Shown here piece after piece: positions 21,344 through 33,618 of a DNA stretch of 64,000 nt. The DNA comes from Paguma larvata (taxonomy: Eukaryota; Chordata; Mammalia; Carnivora; Viverridae). The stretch covers positions 71,872,500 to 71,936,499 of the forward strand of contig CM057827.1 in NCBI GenBank assembly GCA_030068075.1, in the 5' to 3' direction. Numbering within the stretch: position 1 is the stretch's first letter; each line of letters begins with the position of its first letter. The translations under genes were made by a program, and so were the position numbers. Under the pieces are notes generated by a model that saw nothing but the letters and a program-made list of their open reading frames with translations, did not search any database and was not told the origin of the DNA.

Positions 21344-21742
21344 TTTTTTATAAAGTTTATTTATTTTGAAAGAAAGAGAGCACAAGCAACGGAAGGACAG
21401 AGAGAGAGGAAGAGAGAGAGGATCCCAAACAGCCTCCAGAGTGTCAGCACACACAAAGCCCAACACAGGGCTCGAATTCACGAACTGTGAGATCATGTCC
21501 TGAGCTGAAACCAAAAGTTAGACATTTAATCGACTGAGCCACCCAGGCACCCCTAAACTATTTCTTCCTCTTTTTAAATTATTTTTTTTTAATTTTTGAG
21601 AGAGAGCACGCGAGTGAGTGAGGGGCAGAGAGACAGGCAGAGACAGTACAGAGCCTAAAGCAGGACTTGAGTTCACACCGTGAGGTCATGACTGGAGCCT
21701 CATTTGGATGCTTAACTGACTGAGCCACCCAGGCACCTCTGG
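21344..21742 (-). mobile_element. Two reverse Can-SINEs in tandem (21,344-21,557; 21,569-21,742)
   Basis: Both lie on the minus strand. The target cctatttcttYc occurs before, between and after them (21,332, 21,558, 21,743). Confidence 0.88.
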
Positions 21743-21754
21743 CCTATTTCTTTC

Positions 21755-22679
21755 TTGAAGAGACATCCTAGTGGCACCCCTAGGACTGTCATGCCAGGGG
21801 TGAACACCATTTTGCAATTTTGGGATGTCCTGCTTACCAATTTACCATCCATTATCCAAAAAGACTAGGGCCGTCAGTGTAATTCTTCTATCATTGCCTC
21901 CATAAGTAGGCAGAGATTTGTCTGTTTTGTTCACCATTGAATCTCCAGGACTAAGAAGAGTACCTGGAAGGGCGCCTGTCTGGCTCAGTCAGTAGAGCAT
22001 ATGACTCTTGATCTCAGAGTCTTGAGTTCAAGCCCTATGTCGGGCATTGAGCTTACTTTAAGAAAAAAAAAGAGTGTACAGGACATAGCAGGCATTCAGT
22101 AAGTGCATGTTGAATTAGTGAATGAATATAATTAAATCTCTTGCCCTTCACTTTATAAAAGGAGAGTTAGAATCCCTGACCTCCTTTTTACCCTGCACCT
22201 CCCAACTTCTGTCATCTGTACTTCCTAAGTGTCAAAATTGATAATATTTCTATTTTATTCCGTAACCACTAGTGGACATTCCTTACTCTGTTTATGGTGA
22301 TTTCAAATATAGAAAACCATTAAAAATCATTTACCTTACGTTAATGTAAAGAATATTACATTATGACTGTGTAAATGTTGTTCATACAGCCAGTTAAGAA
22401 TGCTATGACTCTACACATTTTAATTGGTTACCTTTCTTGTTTTCTTGCTCTTCATTCCTTTATCCTCAAGTTTTGACAAACTCCTAATCATCATATGTAT
22501 TCTAAGGAATTCTGTTTTTCCTCTAGAGAACTCCCTTTGAGTCCTCTGCTCTGCATCTCAGATTGTCCTGGAGGCTCTCAATGGCTGCCACAACTGTCAT
22601 CCTGGCTCTTTCTTACAGATTGGATCCTTTGTTACCTGAAATCTGTATCTTAATCTTTTTTTTTCTTGTTCATTTTTAT
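21755..22679. other. Spacer with one short Can-SINE (21,970-22,069, plus strand)
   Basis: The short SINE has the head gcgcctgtctggctcagtca and the tail ttactttaag plus A-run. The rest is single-copy AT-rich DNA. Confidence 0.6.
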
Positions 22680-22692
22680 AGAATGGATTTTT

Positions 22693-23633
22693 AATCTTTT
22701 TTTAATTTAAATCGTTTATTTTCAAATTGGTTTACATATAACACCCAGTGTTCATCCCAACAAGTGTCCTCTTTAATGCCCATCACCCCCTCTCCCCCCA
22801 CCCTCATCTCCCTCACCCTCACTTTTTTCTTAGTCTTTGAGAGTCTCTTATGTTTTATCTCCCTCCCTCTCTGTGTCTTTTTTTCCTTTCTGCTCTTCCC
22901 CTCCCCCATGGTTTTTGCTAAGTCTCTCAAAATCCACCTATGTGTGGAAACACATAATATCTGTCTTTTTCGGACTGACTTATTTCACTTAACATAATAC
23001 CCTCCAGTTCCATCCATATTGCTACACATGGCCAGATTTCATTTTTTCTCATTGCCACGTAGTATTCCATTGTATATATGTACCACATCTTCTTTATCCA
23101 TTCATCAGTTGATGGACACTTGGTCTCTTTCCATGATTTCCATGGAATCATGATTTCCATGATTTGTCGAAAGTGCTGCTATGAACATTGGGGTACACGT
23201 GCCCCTATGCATCAGCATTCCTGTGTCTCTTGGGTAGATTCCTAGCAGTACTACTGCTGGGTCATAGGGTAGCTGTTTTCATTTTTTTGAGGAACCTCCA
23301 CACCGTTTTCCAGAGTGGCTGCACTAGTTTGCATTCCCACCAACAGTGTAGGAGGATGCCTGCTTCTCCACATCCCGCCAGCATCTATACTTTCCTGATT
23401 TATTCATTTTAGCCACTCTAACCGGTGTGAGGTGGTATCTCAATGTGGTTTTGATTTGTGTTTCCCTGATGATGAGTGACTTTGAGCATCGTTTCATGTG
23501 TCTGTTGGCCATCTGGATGTCGTTTTTGGAGAAGTGTCTATTCATATCTTCCGCCCATTTCTTCACTGGATTATTTGTTTTTCAGGTGTGGAGTTTGGTA
23601 AGTTCTTTATAGATTTTAGATACTAGTCCTTTA
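22693..23633 (-). mobile_element. 5'-truncated young LINE-1, reverse
   Basis: Minus-strand L1: 3' UTR at 22,693-22,900 and ORF2 C-terminal coding further right. The minus-strand frames hold recognisable pieces ([39 protein letters not shown]) separated by stops and a short local duplication near 23,135-23,165. Flanked by a 13-bp duplication, agaatggattttt, at 22,680-22,692 and 23,634-23,646. Same subfamily as 1,921-3,077. Confidence 0.9.
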
Positions 23634-23646
23634 AGAATGGATTTTT

Positions 23647-23833
23647 TTTTTTGAGAGAGAGAGAGAGAGAACACGCAGGGGTGGGGCAGAGAAAAAGGGA
23701 GACAGAGGACCCCAAGCAGGCTCCCACACTGACATCAGTGAGCCCAATGTGGGCCTTAAACTCACGAACCATGAGATTATTACCTGAGCCAAAGTCAGGT
23801 GCTTAACCAACTAAGCTACCCAGGAGCCCCTAC
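23647..23833 (-). mobile_element. Can-SINE, reverse, abutting the L1
   Basis: Inserted directly at the L1's right-hand target copy; agaatgg follows again at 23,834-23,840. Confidence 0.88.
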
Positions 23834-23913
23834 AGAATGGGATCTTAAAATAACTTTCTAAGAAACAATATATGGACTGTAAAGCTTCTGGATTCTAACA
23901 TGTAAAAGTGTCC

Positions 23914-24016
23914 TTGGGGCACCTGGCTAGCTCAGTTGGTGAAGCCACTGACTCTTGATCTCAGGGTGGTGAGTTCAAAACCTACATTGGGTGAGACTTT
24001 ACTTTAAAAAAAAATA
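23914..24016 (+). mobile_element. Can-SINE, short type
   Basis: ggctagctcagttggtgaag head. Flanked by aaaagtgtcc on both sides. Confidence 0.88.
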
Positions 24017-25276
24017 AAAAGTGTCCCTATTCTGGCCTTTTACTTGATTAAATATTTGGATAAGTACGGAATTCTAAGCTGAAAATCACTGCTGTCTTTG
24101 AAGACCTTGTTTTAGCTGTCATCTAGCATCTAGTATTGCTAACTAAAACTCTGATGCTAGTCTAATTCTCATTTCTTTGTTGGTAACCTCTCTGGAGGCT
24201 TTTACAATCTCCTTTATATCTTCAGTATTCTGAAATTTCAGTGTGTCCAAACCTTATTTCATTCCTCCTACTCACTTTAGTGAACCCTTCGATTTTGCAG
24301 TTTTCTCCCTTCAGCTCTGAGAAAGTTTATTTTATTGTAACTTTGATAATTTCCTCCCCTCAAATTTCCTTATTCTCCCTAGAACAGCTATTAATCACAT
24401 GTTAGACTTCCAGGATTCATTCTATCTTTCTTTTACACTCTTATTTGTCATCTGTGACTTTTTATTATTTTTCTGGATGTTTTGCTTGAGTTATCTTCCC
24501 CTTCCAATAAAATTTTCATTTTACCAAGCATATTTTCATTTTCAAGAACTGCCTCTTTTTTTTAAGATTTTATTTTATTTTTTAAGTTTATTTATTTATT
24601 TTTGAGAGAGAGAGTGCGTCTGCATACTTGTGAATGATGGAGGGGCAGAGAGAGAGAGAATTGCAAACAGGCCCCTTGCCATTAGCGCGGAGCCTAACTC
24701 AGGGCTCAAACTCACAAACTGTGAGACCATGACCTGAGCCAAAATCAAGAGTCCAATGTTTAACAGACTGAGCCACCCAGGTGCCCCTAAGTTGTCAATT
24801 ATTTTTAATACTCCTCTGTTTATGGAATCTCTATTTCCTTCAGGGTCATGTTTTTCTATTTCATTAATCTTTCTCTGCATAACTTGCCCTTTAATGTTTT
24901 ATTTATTTTTGAGAGAGCGCAAGCAGAAGAGGGACAAAGAGAGAGGAGAACAGGTCTAAAGCAGGCTATGGCACTGAGAGCAGCAAGCCCAGTATGGGGT
25001 TCCAACCCACAAAATGCAAGATCGTGACTTGAGCCAAAGTTGAAGGCTTATCTGACTGAGCCACCCAGGCACTCCATAACTTGCCCTTCTCTACCCCTGC
25101 CAACCTTCCTTTGTCCCACACTCATGAACATATCCATGCTTTAGTTCTTCCCTCTTTTATTTTGCTTTTATCAATGTCTCTTGCATTTGTGCATATGCTC
25201 ACAAGAGCAACACATGCTCATTGTAACATGTTTAAAAACACAAAAGAGGTTTTTTAAAAATAAATTTATCCCCCTT
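24017..25276. mobile_element. Old LINE-like sequence with two reverse Can-SINEs
   Basis: The background (24,017-24,554, 24,789-24,891, 25,089-25,276) resembles an ancient reverse-strand LINE (HAL1 or L1M type) with no open frame. The SINEs are 24,555-24,788 and 24,892-25,074. The second has a 14-bp duplication, cataacttgccctt, at 24,878-24,891 and 25,075-25,088. Confidence 0.6.
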
Positions 25277-26240
25277 GGGGTGCTTGGGTAGCTCAGTAGG
25301 TTCAGTGTCCGACTCTAAATCTCAGGCTCAGGTCATGATTTCACAGTTCATGAGTTCAAGTCCTGTGACAGGCTCTGCACCAGTGGCTCAGGATCTGCTT
25401 GGGGTTCGGTTTCTCCTTCTCTCTGCCCGCCCTCCCCCACACCCACCATGCTTGCACGCTCTCTCCCTCTCTCTCTTTCTCTCAAAATAAAAAATAAACT
25501 TAAAAAAAATAAAAATAAGAGGTGCCTGGGTGGCTCAGTCAGCTAAGCATTTGACACTTGATTTCGACTCAGGTCATGATCTCACGGTTAGTAAGATAGA
25601 GCCCTGAGTCCAGCTCTGCACTGACAGCATGGTGCCTGCTTGGGATTCTCTCTCTCCCTCTCTCTCTACCCTTCGGCAGTTTTCTCTCTCTCTCTCTCAA
25701 ATAAATAAACAAAGAAAAATAAATAAATAAATGAATGAACAAACATTTTAAAATAGTATTTAAATTTTTAAAAATAAAGTAATTTTGGGGCGCCTGGGTG
25801 GCTCAGTCGGTTGAGTGGCCGACTTCGGTTCAGGTCATGATCTTACGGTCTGTGAGTTCAAGTCCCGCGTCGGTCTCTGTGCTGACGGCTCAGAGCCTGG
25901 AGCCTGCTTCAGATTCTGTGTCTCCCTCTCTCTCTGCCTTTCCCTTGCTCACGCTCTGTCTCTATGTCTCTCACAAATAAAATAAAAACATTAAAAAAAT
26001 TAAAAAAATAAATAAATAAAGTAATTTAAAAATTAAAAATAGGGCTCCTGAGTGACTCAGTTAAGTATCCATCTTCAGTTCAGTTCATGATTTCACGGTT
26101 CATGAGTTTGAACCCCGTGTCGAGTTCTGCACTGATAATGCAGAGCTTGCTTCTGATTCTATGTCTCCCTCTCTCTCTGCCCCTCCCCCTCAAAAATAAA
26201 TAAATACCTAATAAACAAATAAAAAGAAACAAAAAATAAT
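25277..26240 (+). mobile_element. Run of four plus-strand Can-SINEs
   Basis: Copies at about 25,277-25,519, 25,520-25,770, 25,786-26,013 and 26,041-26,240, separated only by A/T-rich tails. The third has the duplication aaataaagtaattt at 25,772-25,785 and 26,014-26,027. Each appears to have landed in or next to the A-rich tail of the previous one. Confidence 0.85.
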
Positions 26241-26660
26241 TAATTAATCCCCCGTCATCTCATTCCCTGAGGTAACTATGTTAAAGACATGTTGTAGCCT
26301 TCCTTACCTTTCTTTATGTTTTTAGAAATGTATAGAAATACCAATAAGCATCTATAGATTTTTGTTTTCCTTTTCAAACTTGGTATCAGACTATATACAT
26401 TATTCTATAATTTGTTTTCCCCTTCTCCACATTACAATGTGTAATATGCCTTCCTTCAGGCCAATACATATGGATCCAACTCATTTTTCTGAATAGCTGC
26501 ACAATATTCCTCAGGGTGGGTTTCCATAATTTATTTAATCATTCATCTTTGGTGGCTATTTAGATTGCTTTGAGTTTTTGTCACTAAGAACAAAGCTAAA
26601 ATAAATATCCGAATGCATTTATTTTTAGATACTTAGTACTTTCTTACAAAATAGATTCTA
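26241..26660. other. Old LINE-like spacer
   Basis: AT-rich sequence resembling a degraded reverse-strand L1 3' region. No gene seen. Confidence 0.35.
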
Positions 26661-27011
26661 GGGGTCCCTAGCTGGCTCAGTTGGTAAAACATGCGACTCT
26701 TGATCTTGGGGATGTAAGTTTGAGCCCCACGTTGGGTGTAGAGATTACTTAAAAATAAAACCTTGAGGGCACCTGGGTGGTTCAAGGAGTTGAGCATCTG
26801 ACTATTGATTTCAGCTCAGGTCCTGATTTCATGTTTCATGGAATGGAGACGTACATCAGGCTCTGCACTGACAGCTCACAGCCTGCTTGGCATTCTCTCT
26901 CTCCCTTTCTCTCAGCCCCTCCCCTGCTCATGCGCTCTCTCTCTCTCCCTCTCTCTCTCTCAAAATAAATATATAAGCTTTAAAAAATAATAAATAGAAT
27001 AAAATCTTTAA
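26661..27011 (+). mobile_element. Short Can-SINE with a long Can-SINE inserted in its tail
   Basis: Short copy at 26,661-26,760, long copy at 26,767-26,995. The pair is bounded by aaaatagattYta at about 26,648 and 27,012. The inner copy repeats aataaaaYctt on both sides, showing that it entered the tail of the first. Confidence 0.82.
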
Positions 27012-27025
27012 AAAATAGATTTTAG

Positions 27026-28290
27026 AAGTTTGAATTTTTAATATCAAAGAGGACACAAGGTTTTTATTTTCTTATAAACACCTTTATTACATGTATTTTT
27101 AGGTACTCTTCTAATTACATTAAAGGAGAGCTATTACATTCATTCTCTAAAGTAACACTCATGTCAATGTAGCTTGCATAAAACACTCATAACCATCATA
27201 AACCATCACTAACACTTATGGGTTTGGGTGAGGTTGGGGTGGTAATTGAAATACATTTGGCATATAACGTTGTGTAAATTTTAGGTATACGTATCGATTT
27301 GAGGGGCACCTGCGTTGCTCAGTAAGAAGAGCGTGATTCTTGATCTCAGGGTTGCGATTTCAAGCCCCACCTTGGGTATAATGATTACTAAAAAATAATA
27401 ATTTTTAAATATATAGATTTGAAACATTTATATGTTATATGATTACAATTGCAGTGATAATTAGCACCTCTATCATGTCACATAATTATCATTTCTTTTT
27501 AGTGGTGAGAATAATTAAGATCTAGTTTCTTAGCAAGTTCGATTATTATAATACAAAATTGTTGCATACTGTTCGTATTAGAAGATAGTAATGTGTGATT
27601 TCTCCAAAAGTTATAGCAATTAATACTCCTAATTCATTGTGTTGAATAAAGATAATATAATATGCATAATATATTCCACATTGTATATCAACTATATATA
27701 TAATACAATGTGTGTGTTTGTGACGTACGTATGAATGCCATTCTCACCTACACTAGATAATATCAACTAAGTGTTGCCAATCCGTTAGGCAGCTCATTTT
27801 TGTTTTAATTTCTCTGACTAGTAGAGAAATTGGATATTCTTTGTTAGATTTATTTACCATTCAGAATTCTTCTTCTATCATTTGTCTGTTTATATTACTT
27901 GCCTATTTTCTATTGAGTGGTTGACTTTTTCCTTTCAATTCATAAGAGATCTTTATATGTTAAAAATTCATCTGCTGATATGAGTACACATATTTTCTTC
28001 CAACTGTACCATTTGTTTGTGTTTATTCTGTCCTTTCATTCTAAAATTTTTATTTTTGTGCAGTAATGTTTTTCTTTATAGACTCTGAGCTTCTGTTTTG
28101 CTTGAGAAGTTCACCCCAATGCCAAGATTTTCTAGTGTCCTAAATTTTCTTCTAACATTTTTATAGTTTTGTTTGTCTATATCTTGTTGTTTGTTTGTCT
28201 ATATCTTGTTGTCTATGTCTATAAATTCCATATGAAATTTATTTTCACATATAGTATAAGAATCTAGATTTATCTTTCCTCTAACAGAAA
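27026..28290 (-). mobile_element. Ancient reverse-strand LINE-1 with one short SINE
   Basis: AT-rich L1-like sequence, clearest at 27,780-28,200 (reverse complement of ORF2 3' regions). The short plus-strand Can-SINE at 27,303-27,415 is flanked by atMgatttga. Confidence 0.5.
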
Positions 28291-29663
28291 GGCAATCGTT
28301 ACTTGAAGGACAAAAGAAAGTGAGCCAAACCAACAGCAAAGACTTTGCCCTACTTAGCCTGAAATTTTAAAATGAACTCATGGGACCTAAATTTTTCCTT
28401 ACCAATTTCCTTATGAGAACTCTAGTAACCAAAAGACCATACAAGGTAGGGATGCTAGAATAAACATTTTAAATATTACACTGAGGTACAAAGGAATTGA
28501 TTCTAAAAGCTGAAAGCTCTTTGGAGGAGATAAAATATGAGGTGGCCATCTTCCTTCCTCTCTTACCTCTCCTTCCCCTTCCAGAGTATGGTCACCACCA
28601 AATGTTTCTGGAAAGCTGAGGATGCTCAATAGATGTATTGGATATCTTTCATCATCTCTTTGGACCAGAGTTTAAGTACCTCAAGGTGACAAGTAGAATG
28701 GAACAAGTTAGGGAATCTGTATTTTTTAAGATTCATGCTAATTATGTCCTCTCTGGATTAATTTTCCAGTACTCTGTGTGGTCTTTTCAACATTTCTTCA
28801 CATCTCCTGCAAAGCCACAAAGACAGGTGTTCAAGGCAGCACATCTAGAGGGGATGCAGCAGCTGGAGGGATATCAGAAAAGGGACTGTGCCACTTGGGG
28901 TAGGTCCACCCCAGGCCCCATCCTTCTTGTCTTCCAACAGTGACACTCCTACCCACTGCTGGTATTGACAGCTCTGAGATTTGTTTCTGTAAAGGAAATT
29001 TTCCCCTGCAAACACCTGTCTGTTATCTGCCCTCCCTCAGATGAGAGGATGCTGGAAACCCAAACACTCAGAGCCATTCATGGCCGTGCCCTTGAGAGTT
29101 TTATTAAAGCAGCAGGCGAGAAAATGGACACAGCACATCCCTGGGGGTATAACTGTGTGCACCAAGCTCACAAGCCTCCCTCTGACCTTCTCTTCCAACT
29201 TAGTAGCCTGAGCAGAAAATGTTCCAAATCCCAGGAAAGTATTTAGCATCAGCTCTCTCTCTCTCTCCAGACAGGACAGGGCAATTAGGACAAGCACTAA
29301 TGGTTCCAAAGAGGACTCATGACAAGACCATCTCCCCTCTCCCTCTAACAAATATCCACAGGACATATGGTGAGAATAGGGGTCAGGAGCTAGGCCCTAG
29401 GGAACAGTGAATCACTCCAGGCTCTGGGGGAGAATCTGAACCAGCAAGATTGAGCAAGACTTCACAGTGGGAATCAGGGGAGGGGGCCAGAGCAGAACAA
29501 GCAGACACTCTTGTGATGAGAGGGTGCAAAGACTATTCTTCCAAGCAAATTGGATGTTTCCTCACACAGACCATGAGCACTTCCCTCCAGAAGGTAATGC
29601 CAAGATAGTAACAGCATGGGGGTAAACTGGGTAGATATGGTATTAAGATACTTAGAAGAAAGG
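28291..29663. other. Single-copy stretch, no young repeats
   Basis: About 1.4 kb without SINEs or L1. On the minus strand, ttctgctcag (about 29,205-29,220) looks like a 3' splice site, and TTTAATAAAACTCTC at about 29,098-29,112 reads as a polyadenylation signal. These could belong to the same minus-strand transcript as the exon at 30,064-30,179, but that is speculation. Confidence 0.35.
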
Positions 29664-29876
29664 GGGTGCCTGGGTGGCTCTGTTGATTGTCAGACTCCTG
29701 GTTTCAGCTCAGGTCATGAAATCATTGTTCATAGGTTTGAGTCCCATGTTGGATTCTATGCTGGCAGTGTGGGAGCCTGCTTGGGATTCTCTCTCTCCTT
29801 CTCCATCTGCCCCTCCCCCAGTTGCTCTCTGTCTCTCTCGAAATAAATAAATCAGCTTTAAAAAAGAGAAAGAGAA
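29664..29876 (+). mobile_element. Can-SINE
   Basis: ggtgcctgggtggctctg head to A-rich tail. Imperfect acttagaaga flanks. Confidence 0.88.
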
Positions 29877-30063
29877 AGACTTAGAAGATGCTGAGATGGT
29901 AAAAGTCAGGCTTCCTCACACAGCTCACAGTTGGGCCCTCACAGAGGCCTCCTGTGCTGGGGCACCTGCTGTTGGTATAGGTCTTGCTCTTCTTACAGCT
30001 CTTCTCGGCGGGCAGCCCTGGAACCTTCTTCATCCCATACATCATAGCAATATTTGTACTCAC

Positions 30064-30179
30064 CAGAGACCTTTGCTTTGAGTCTGTCAACATGATAATG
30101 GAGGAAGCTGTGGGCCACAGAGAAGGCAGGATGGCCCAGCAAGAGGAGCAAGAGGAACATCATGTCAGACGCATGTTTT
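30064..30179 (-). other. Candidate protein-coding exon with signal peptide, family unknown
   Basis: Minus strand. A strong 3' splice site (long pyrimidine tract, CTAACAG at about 30,187-30,180) is followed by a 116-nt exon. It contains ATGATG (first ATG 30,163-30,161) and 33 open codons plus one base, then G|GTGAGTAC, a near-perfect 5' splice site (30,063-30,056). The product starts MMFLLLLLLGHPAFSVAHS: a short n-region, a run of six leucines and a plausible cleavage area, then a polar stretch FLHYHVDRLKAKVS. This looks like the first coding exon of a small secreted or type I membrane protein. I do not recognise the family. If unspliced, the frame stops 23 codons later. A chance arrangement or a decayed gene cannot be excluded, since no second coding exon was identified. 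Confidence 0.35.
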
Positions 30180-30424
30180 CTGTTAGAAAAAGGGGAAAGG
30201 TAGCAAAAGAGAAACCTTTCTCCTAGCCCAGAAAACCAAATCTTCATGTTCTCAAAGCCCACCCCTTCCCTACAGGATTACAAATGCTCTCTACTTGTCT
30301 CCAAGAACATCCAGTCCCCTGCGCTCATCCCAGAAAATCATTTTAGGTGATCTTTCTTCTAACATCCAACTTCCTTCTTGTCTCTTCAGTTCCTCCAGTT
30401 CCACTGCCAAGGCCCACGAAATTC

Positions 30425-30624
30425 TTTTTTATTTCTTATTGTTAAGTTTGTTTATTTATTTTGAGAGAGAAAGAGAGCAGGGGAGGGGCAGAGAGACAAG
30501 GAGAGAGAATCCCAAGTGGGCTCCATGCTGTCAGCACAGAGCTCAATTCCATGAACCTTGAGATCATGACCTGAGTGAAATCAAGAGTCAGATGCTTAAC
30601 CAACTGAGCTACCCATGCACCCCT
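30425..30624 (-). mobile_element. Can-SINE, reverse
   Basis: Tail taagtttgtttatttatttt to head gagctacccatgcacccc. Confidence 0.85.
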
Positions 30625-31312
30625 CTTAATTATCCTTCGTAAAATTACACTTAATAAAGAAATTGGAGTAGAGGGTTCTGTCGCTCAAAGAGGTGGGCAA
30701 CCCCAGTTCTTATGGTCTTTTATAAGAGAGCAAAACGGAACCCCAAGTGATATTTAGTTCTCCGTCAAGCAGTAAACTAATTTATACAGTGTTTTATAGT
30801 GATGCTTTTAAATTTTTAATATGCATATAAATCTCTGGGGATCTTGTTAAAATGCAGGTTGTGGTTCAGTAATTTGGAATGGGACCTGAAATTTTCATTT
30901 CTAATAAGCAACCAGGTAACTTTGATGCTGTTGGTCCATGAACAACACTTCAAATAACAAGGCTTTAGAGTTTGCAAAGACCTCTTACTTAAACAAGGTC
31001 CTATCTGTGAGGTAAGGCAGTTATTCTGGTAACCCAGTTTTTATTAACTGACTTTTCAAAAAGGTTAAACGAACTGCCCAAAGTCATACAAACATCATGG
31101 AGCTGAAAACAAACTTTAGAACTTTTTGGGCCAAGGCAAAGTATCTGCTCTGTTCCAGTTTAGTTTAATCTACTGGCCCAGTATATTATCTACAAATATA
31201 AAATCCTTCCATTGGAAACCTGCTTCATATCTCTACAAAAGAAAAGAAGCTTCACCAACCTCTCCTTTCTCTTGGATTTGTTCTGTCTTACTTGTAAGAA
31301 CCTCACTTGGCA
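30625..31312. other. Spacer with hAT-like and MIR-like relics
   Basis: 30,830-30,965 resembles one arm of an ancient hAT element ('gttaaaatgcaggttgtggttcagt', 'aaccaggtaactttgatgct' shortened from the consensus). 30,980-31,095 has the MIR-like string 'ttaaacgaactgcccaaagt'. Confidence 0.45.
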
Positions 31313-31547
31313 GGGCGCCTGGGTGGCTCAGTTAGTTAAGCGTCCGACTTCGGCTCAGGTCATGATCTTACTGTCTGTGAGATTGAGCCCTGTATCGGGC
31401 TCTGTGCTGATGACTCAGAGGCTGGAGCCTGCTTCGGATTTTGGATTTTTTTGTCTCCCTCTCTCTCTGCCCCTCCCCTGCTAGTTCTCTCTCTCTCTTC
31501 CTCTCCCTCAAAAATGAATAAAAATTAAAAAACAAAAACAAAAAAAC
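31313..31547 (+). mobile_element. Can-SINE
   Basis: gggcgcctgggtggctcagt head. Flanked by aacctcaYttgg on both sides. Confidence 0.9.
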
Positions 31548-33606
31548 CTCATTTGGCCCCTCATGCCCTCTTATTTTCCCACTCTTCTCTCTGAAGCCAA
31601 CAAAGGGTCACCATGGCTACCTCCACCCCTCCAGCGACATACATAACATACCCCATCTTCCACCACACATGCTCCTTTACCCAGCCCCAGACTGACGTTC
31701 CTGAAGGGTTAGGTACTGAAGACTCTGTGGCTGGAGAGTTTCTGGAGCCTCTCTCCTCTCAGCTTGTGTTGTTATAGCACCTAGCTGTAGGGGGTGGGTC
31801 TGGATGGGATGGGGCTGAGCAACTTGGGTACTGACCCATCCCTTCTGGATGCTGCAAGATGTTGGGACTTTCTGTCTGACACCCAAAGCAGACCTCTTTC
31901 TATGCTCCATTTAATGAATCCAAACATCAGGAGCAGAATTTTCCTGCTGAATCGCTATCCTCTAGACCTGAAACTATACTGGAATTAAAATAAATGCTTA
32001 ATAATTTTTAGAAAAGGACAGAATTTTCCTTCGGATAGAAGACGTCACACAGTCTACAGTGTGAAGAGAAGCAAAGGGAAAGAGCCTGGACTGCTGGGCC
32101 CCCAAAGCCACTTTGTTTCCACTCTCTGGACCTCTCTTTGCTGAAAGGTGTATAGGCAAGGAGTCCCTGTTCCATCTACAGAAAAGCGAGGCAGCTCTGA
32201 AGGACATGATACAGTTACCGCAGCAGAAAACCCTCCTCCCCTAATTTTGACCCAGCACAAGCAATGAGACAGCTTCCACCACATCGGCTCTCTTCCAGCC
32301 CCCCAGTAGCCTTGAGGTTCTTTGACCGGAGGATCTAGCAATCAGAGGTTCTGAGGGAAATCTTGTTTATAGCTTTCCAGAAAAGGGAGGACAGCAAGAA
32401 AGAAGTGAGTGGGGGCTGAGGAACTCTTAAAGTGAAAGAGCAAGGCCTGAGGTCCAAGGGAAGAAACAGGAGACTGGTGATGTTGGTAGCTATTCTATCT
32501 TTACTAGCCTCCTGGTTACTATGACTTAAGACGCTGACACTCAAAGACCTCTCTTCCTTCCATCCACAGCCATGGCTTTGTTTTCCAAATATTTGCCCTG
32601 GAACTACGCTCTAGAACTCTTTACCTGACCTCTGCAGCCTTTGTCACCCTCCTGGGGTAGCCCACTGTCTTTTTTTCCCTGCTTGTTCACTATTAAAGCC
32701 TGACCTCTCAGCCCTTCTAGGCCTCCTTCATCCATGTTCCAGAACTTCTCATGTGATACAGGGCCCACCTGATCTAGCACAGGGCAATGGGCAGGGACAA
32801 TTATTCCCAAACTAACGAAGTAACGAGCTATTTACCTAGAAACCAAAAAGTATATGAAGTAGTGGGGAAAGTCAAGGCTTGAAATGTATAAATTGTGTCA
32901 TATAATTAAATAATTTGCCTATTCTAGGTACCTCGTATAAGCGGAATCCTACAATATTTGTCCTAAGTATTTTTCACTTAGCATGATGTCTTTAGGGTTC
33001 ATCCAAGTTGTAGCATGTATCAGAATTTCGTTCCTTTTTAAAGTTGTATAATATTCCATTGTGTGGCTATGCCACATTTTGTTTACCCCTTCATCAGTTG
33101 AATGATTTGGGTTGTCTGCACTCTCTGGCTGCTGTTAACAACACTGCTATGTCCTGAAAAGCCATATGTCCAAATACAGTCATATTGGGGTTTAGGGCTT
33201 CAACATATGAATTTGGGTGGGACCCAGCTCAGCCCACAACAGGTCTGTTTACCCAGACCCAAATAGAGCCTGGTGAGTAGCCACAGGTCCTCTCTGCAGA
33301 GAGTGCTGGTTCAACCTAAGAGTCTTCATCTCTGACCCTATTTCCTTAGGCTCCAAGACCACCCCCCGCCTTATGTTTATGAAGTCTTTCTTCAGGCAGA
33401 TGACTGTGCAGTCACATAATGTTAAGTGTCTGTTTCCTTAGTCACAAGCACATTCCAGCCTGTCTCCCCTGGCTGTGCCCAGGTTCTGTGATGCATTTAG
33501 CTTTCCCAAGTCTCTTCAGACACAGAGTTCCAGTCTATATGGATTGATAGTTTATCCTACATCTAATGGTGTCCGGAATATGAACATTTTACTAGGTTAA
33601 AATTAA
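31548..33606. other. Mostly single-copy spacer with an old L1 fragment
   Basis: 31,548-32,880 carries no recognised repeat or gene. 32,880-33,130 is an ancient reverse-strand L1 3' region. 33,140-33,250 resembles the 3' part of an ancient repeat ('gggcttcaacatatgaattt'). Confidence 0.4.
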
Positions 33607-33618
33607 CCTAGCACTTTA

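Noticed and set aside
29984..30226. Plus-strand frame containing GTFFIPYIIAIF, resembling a transporter TM1-TM2 motif
   Set aside because: The resemblance to SLC6 transporters stops after about ten residues, and the opposite strand has the better exon structure.
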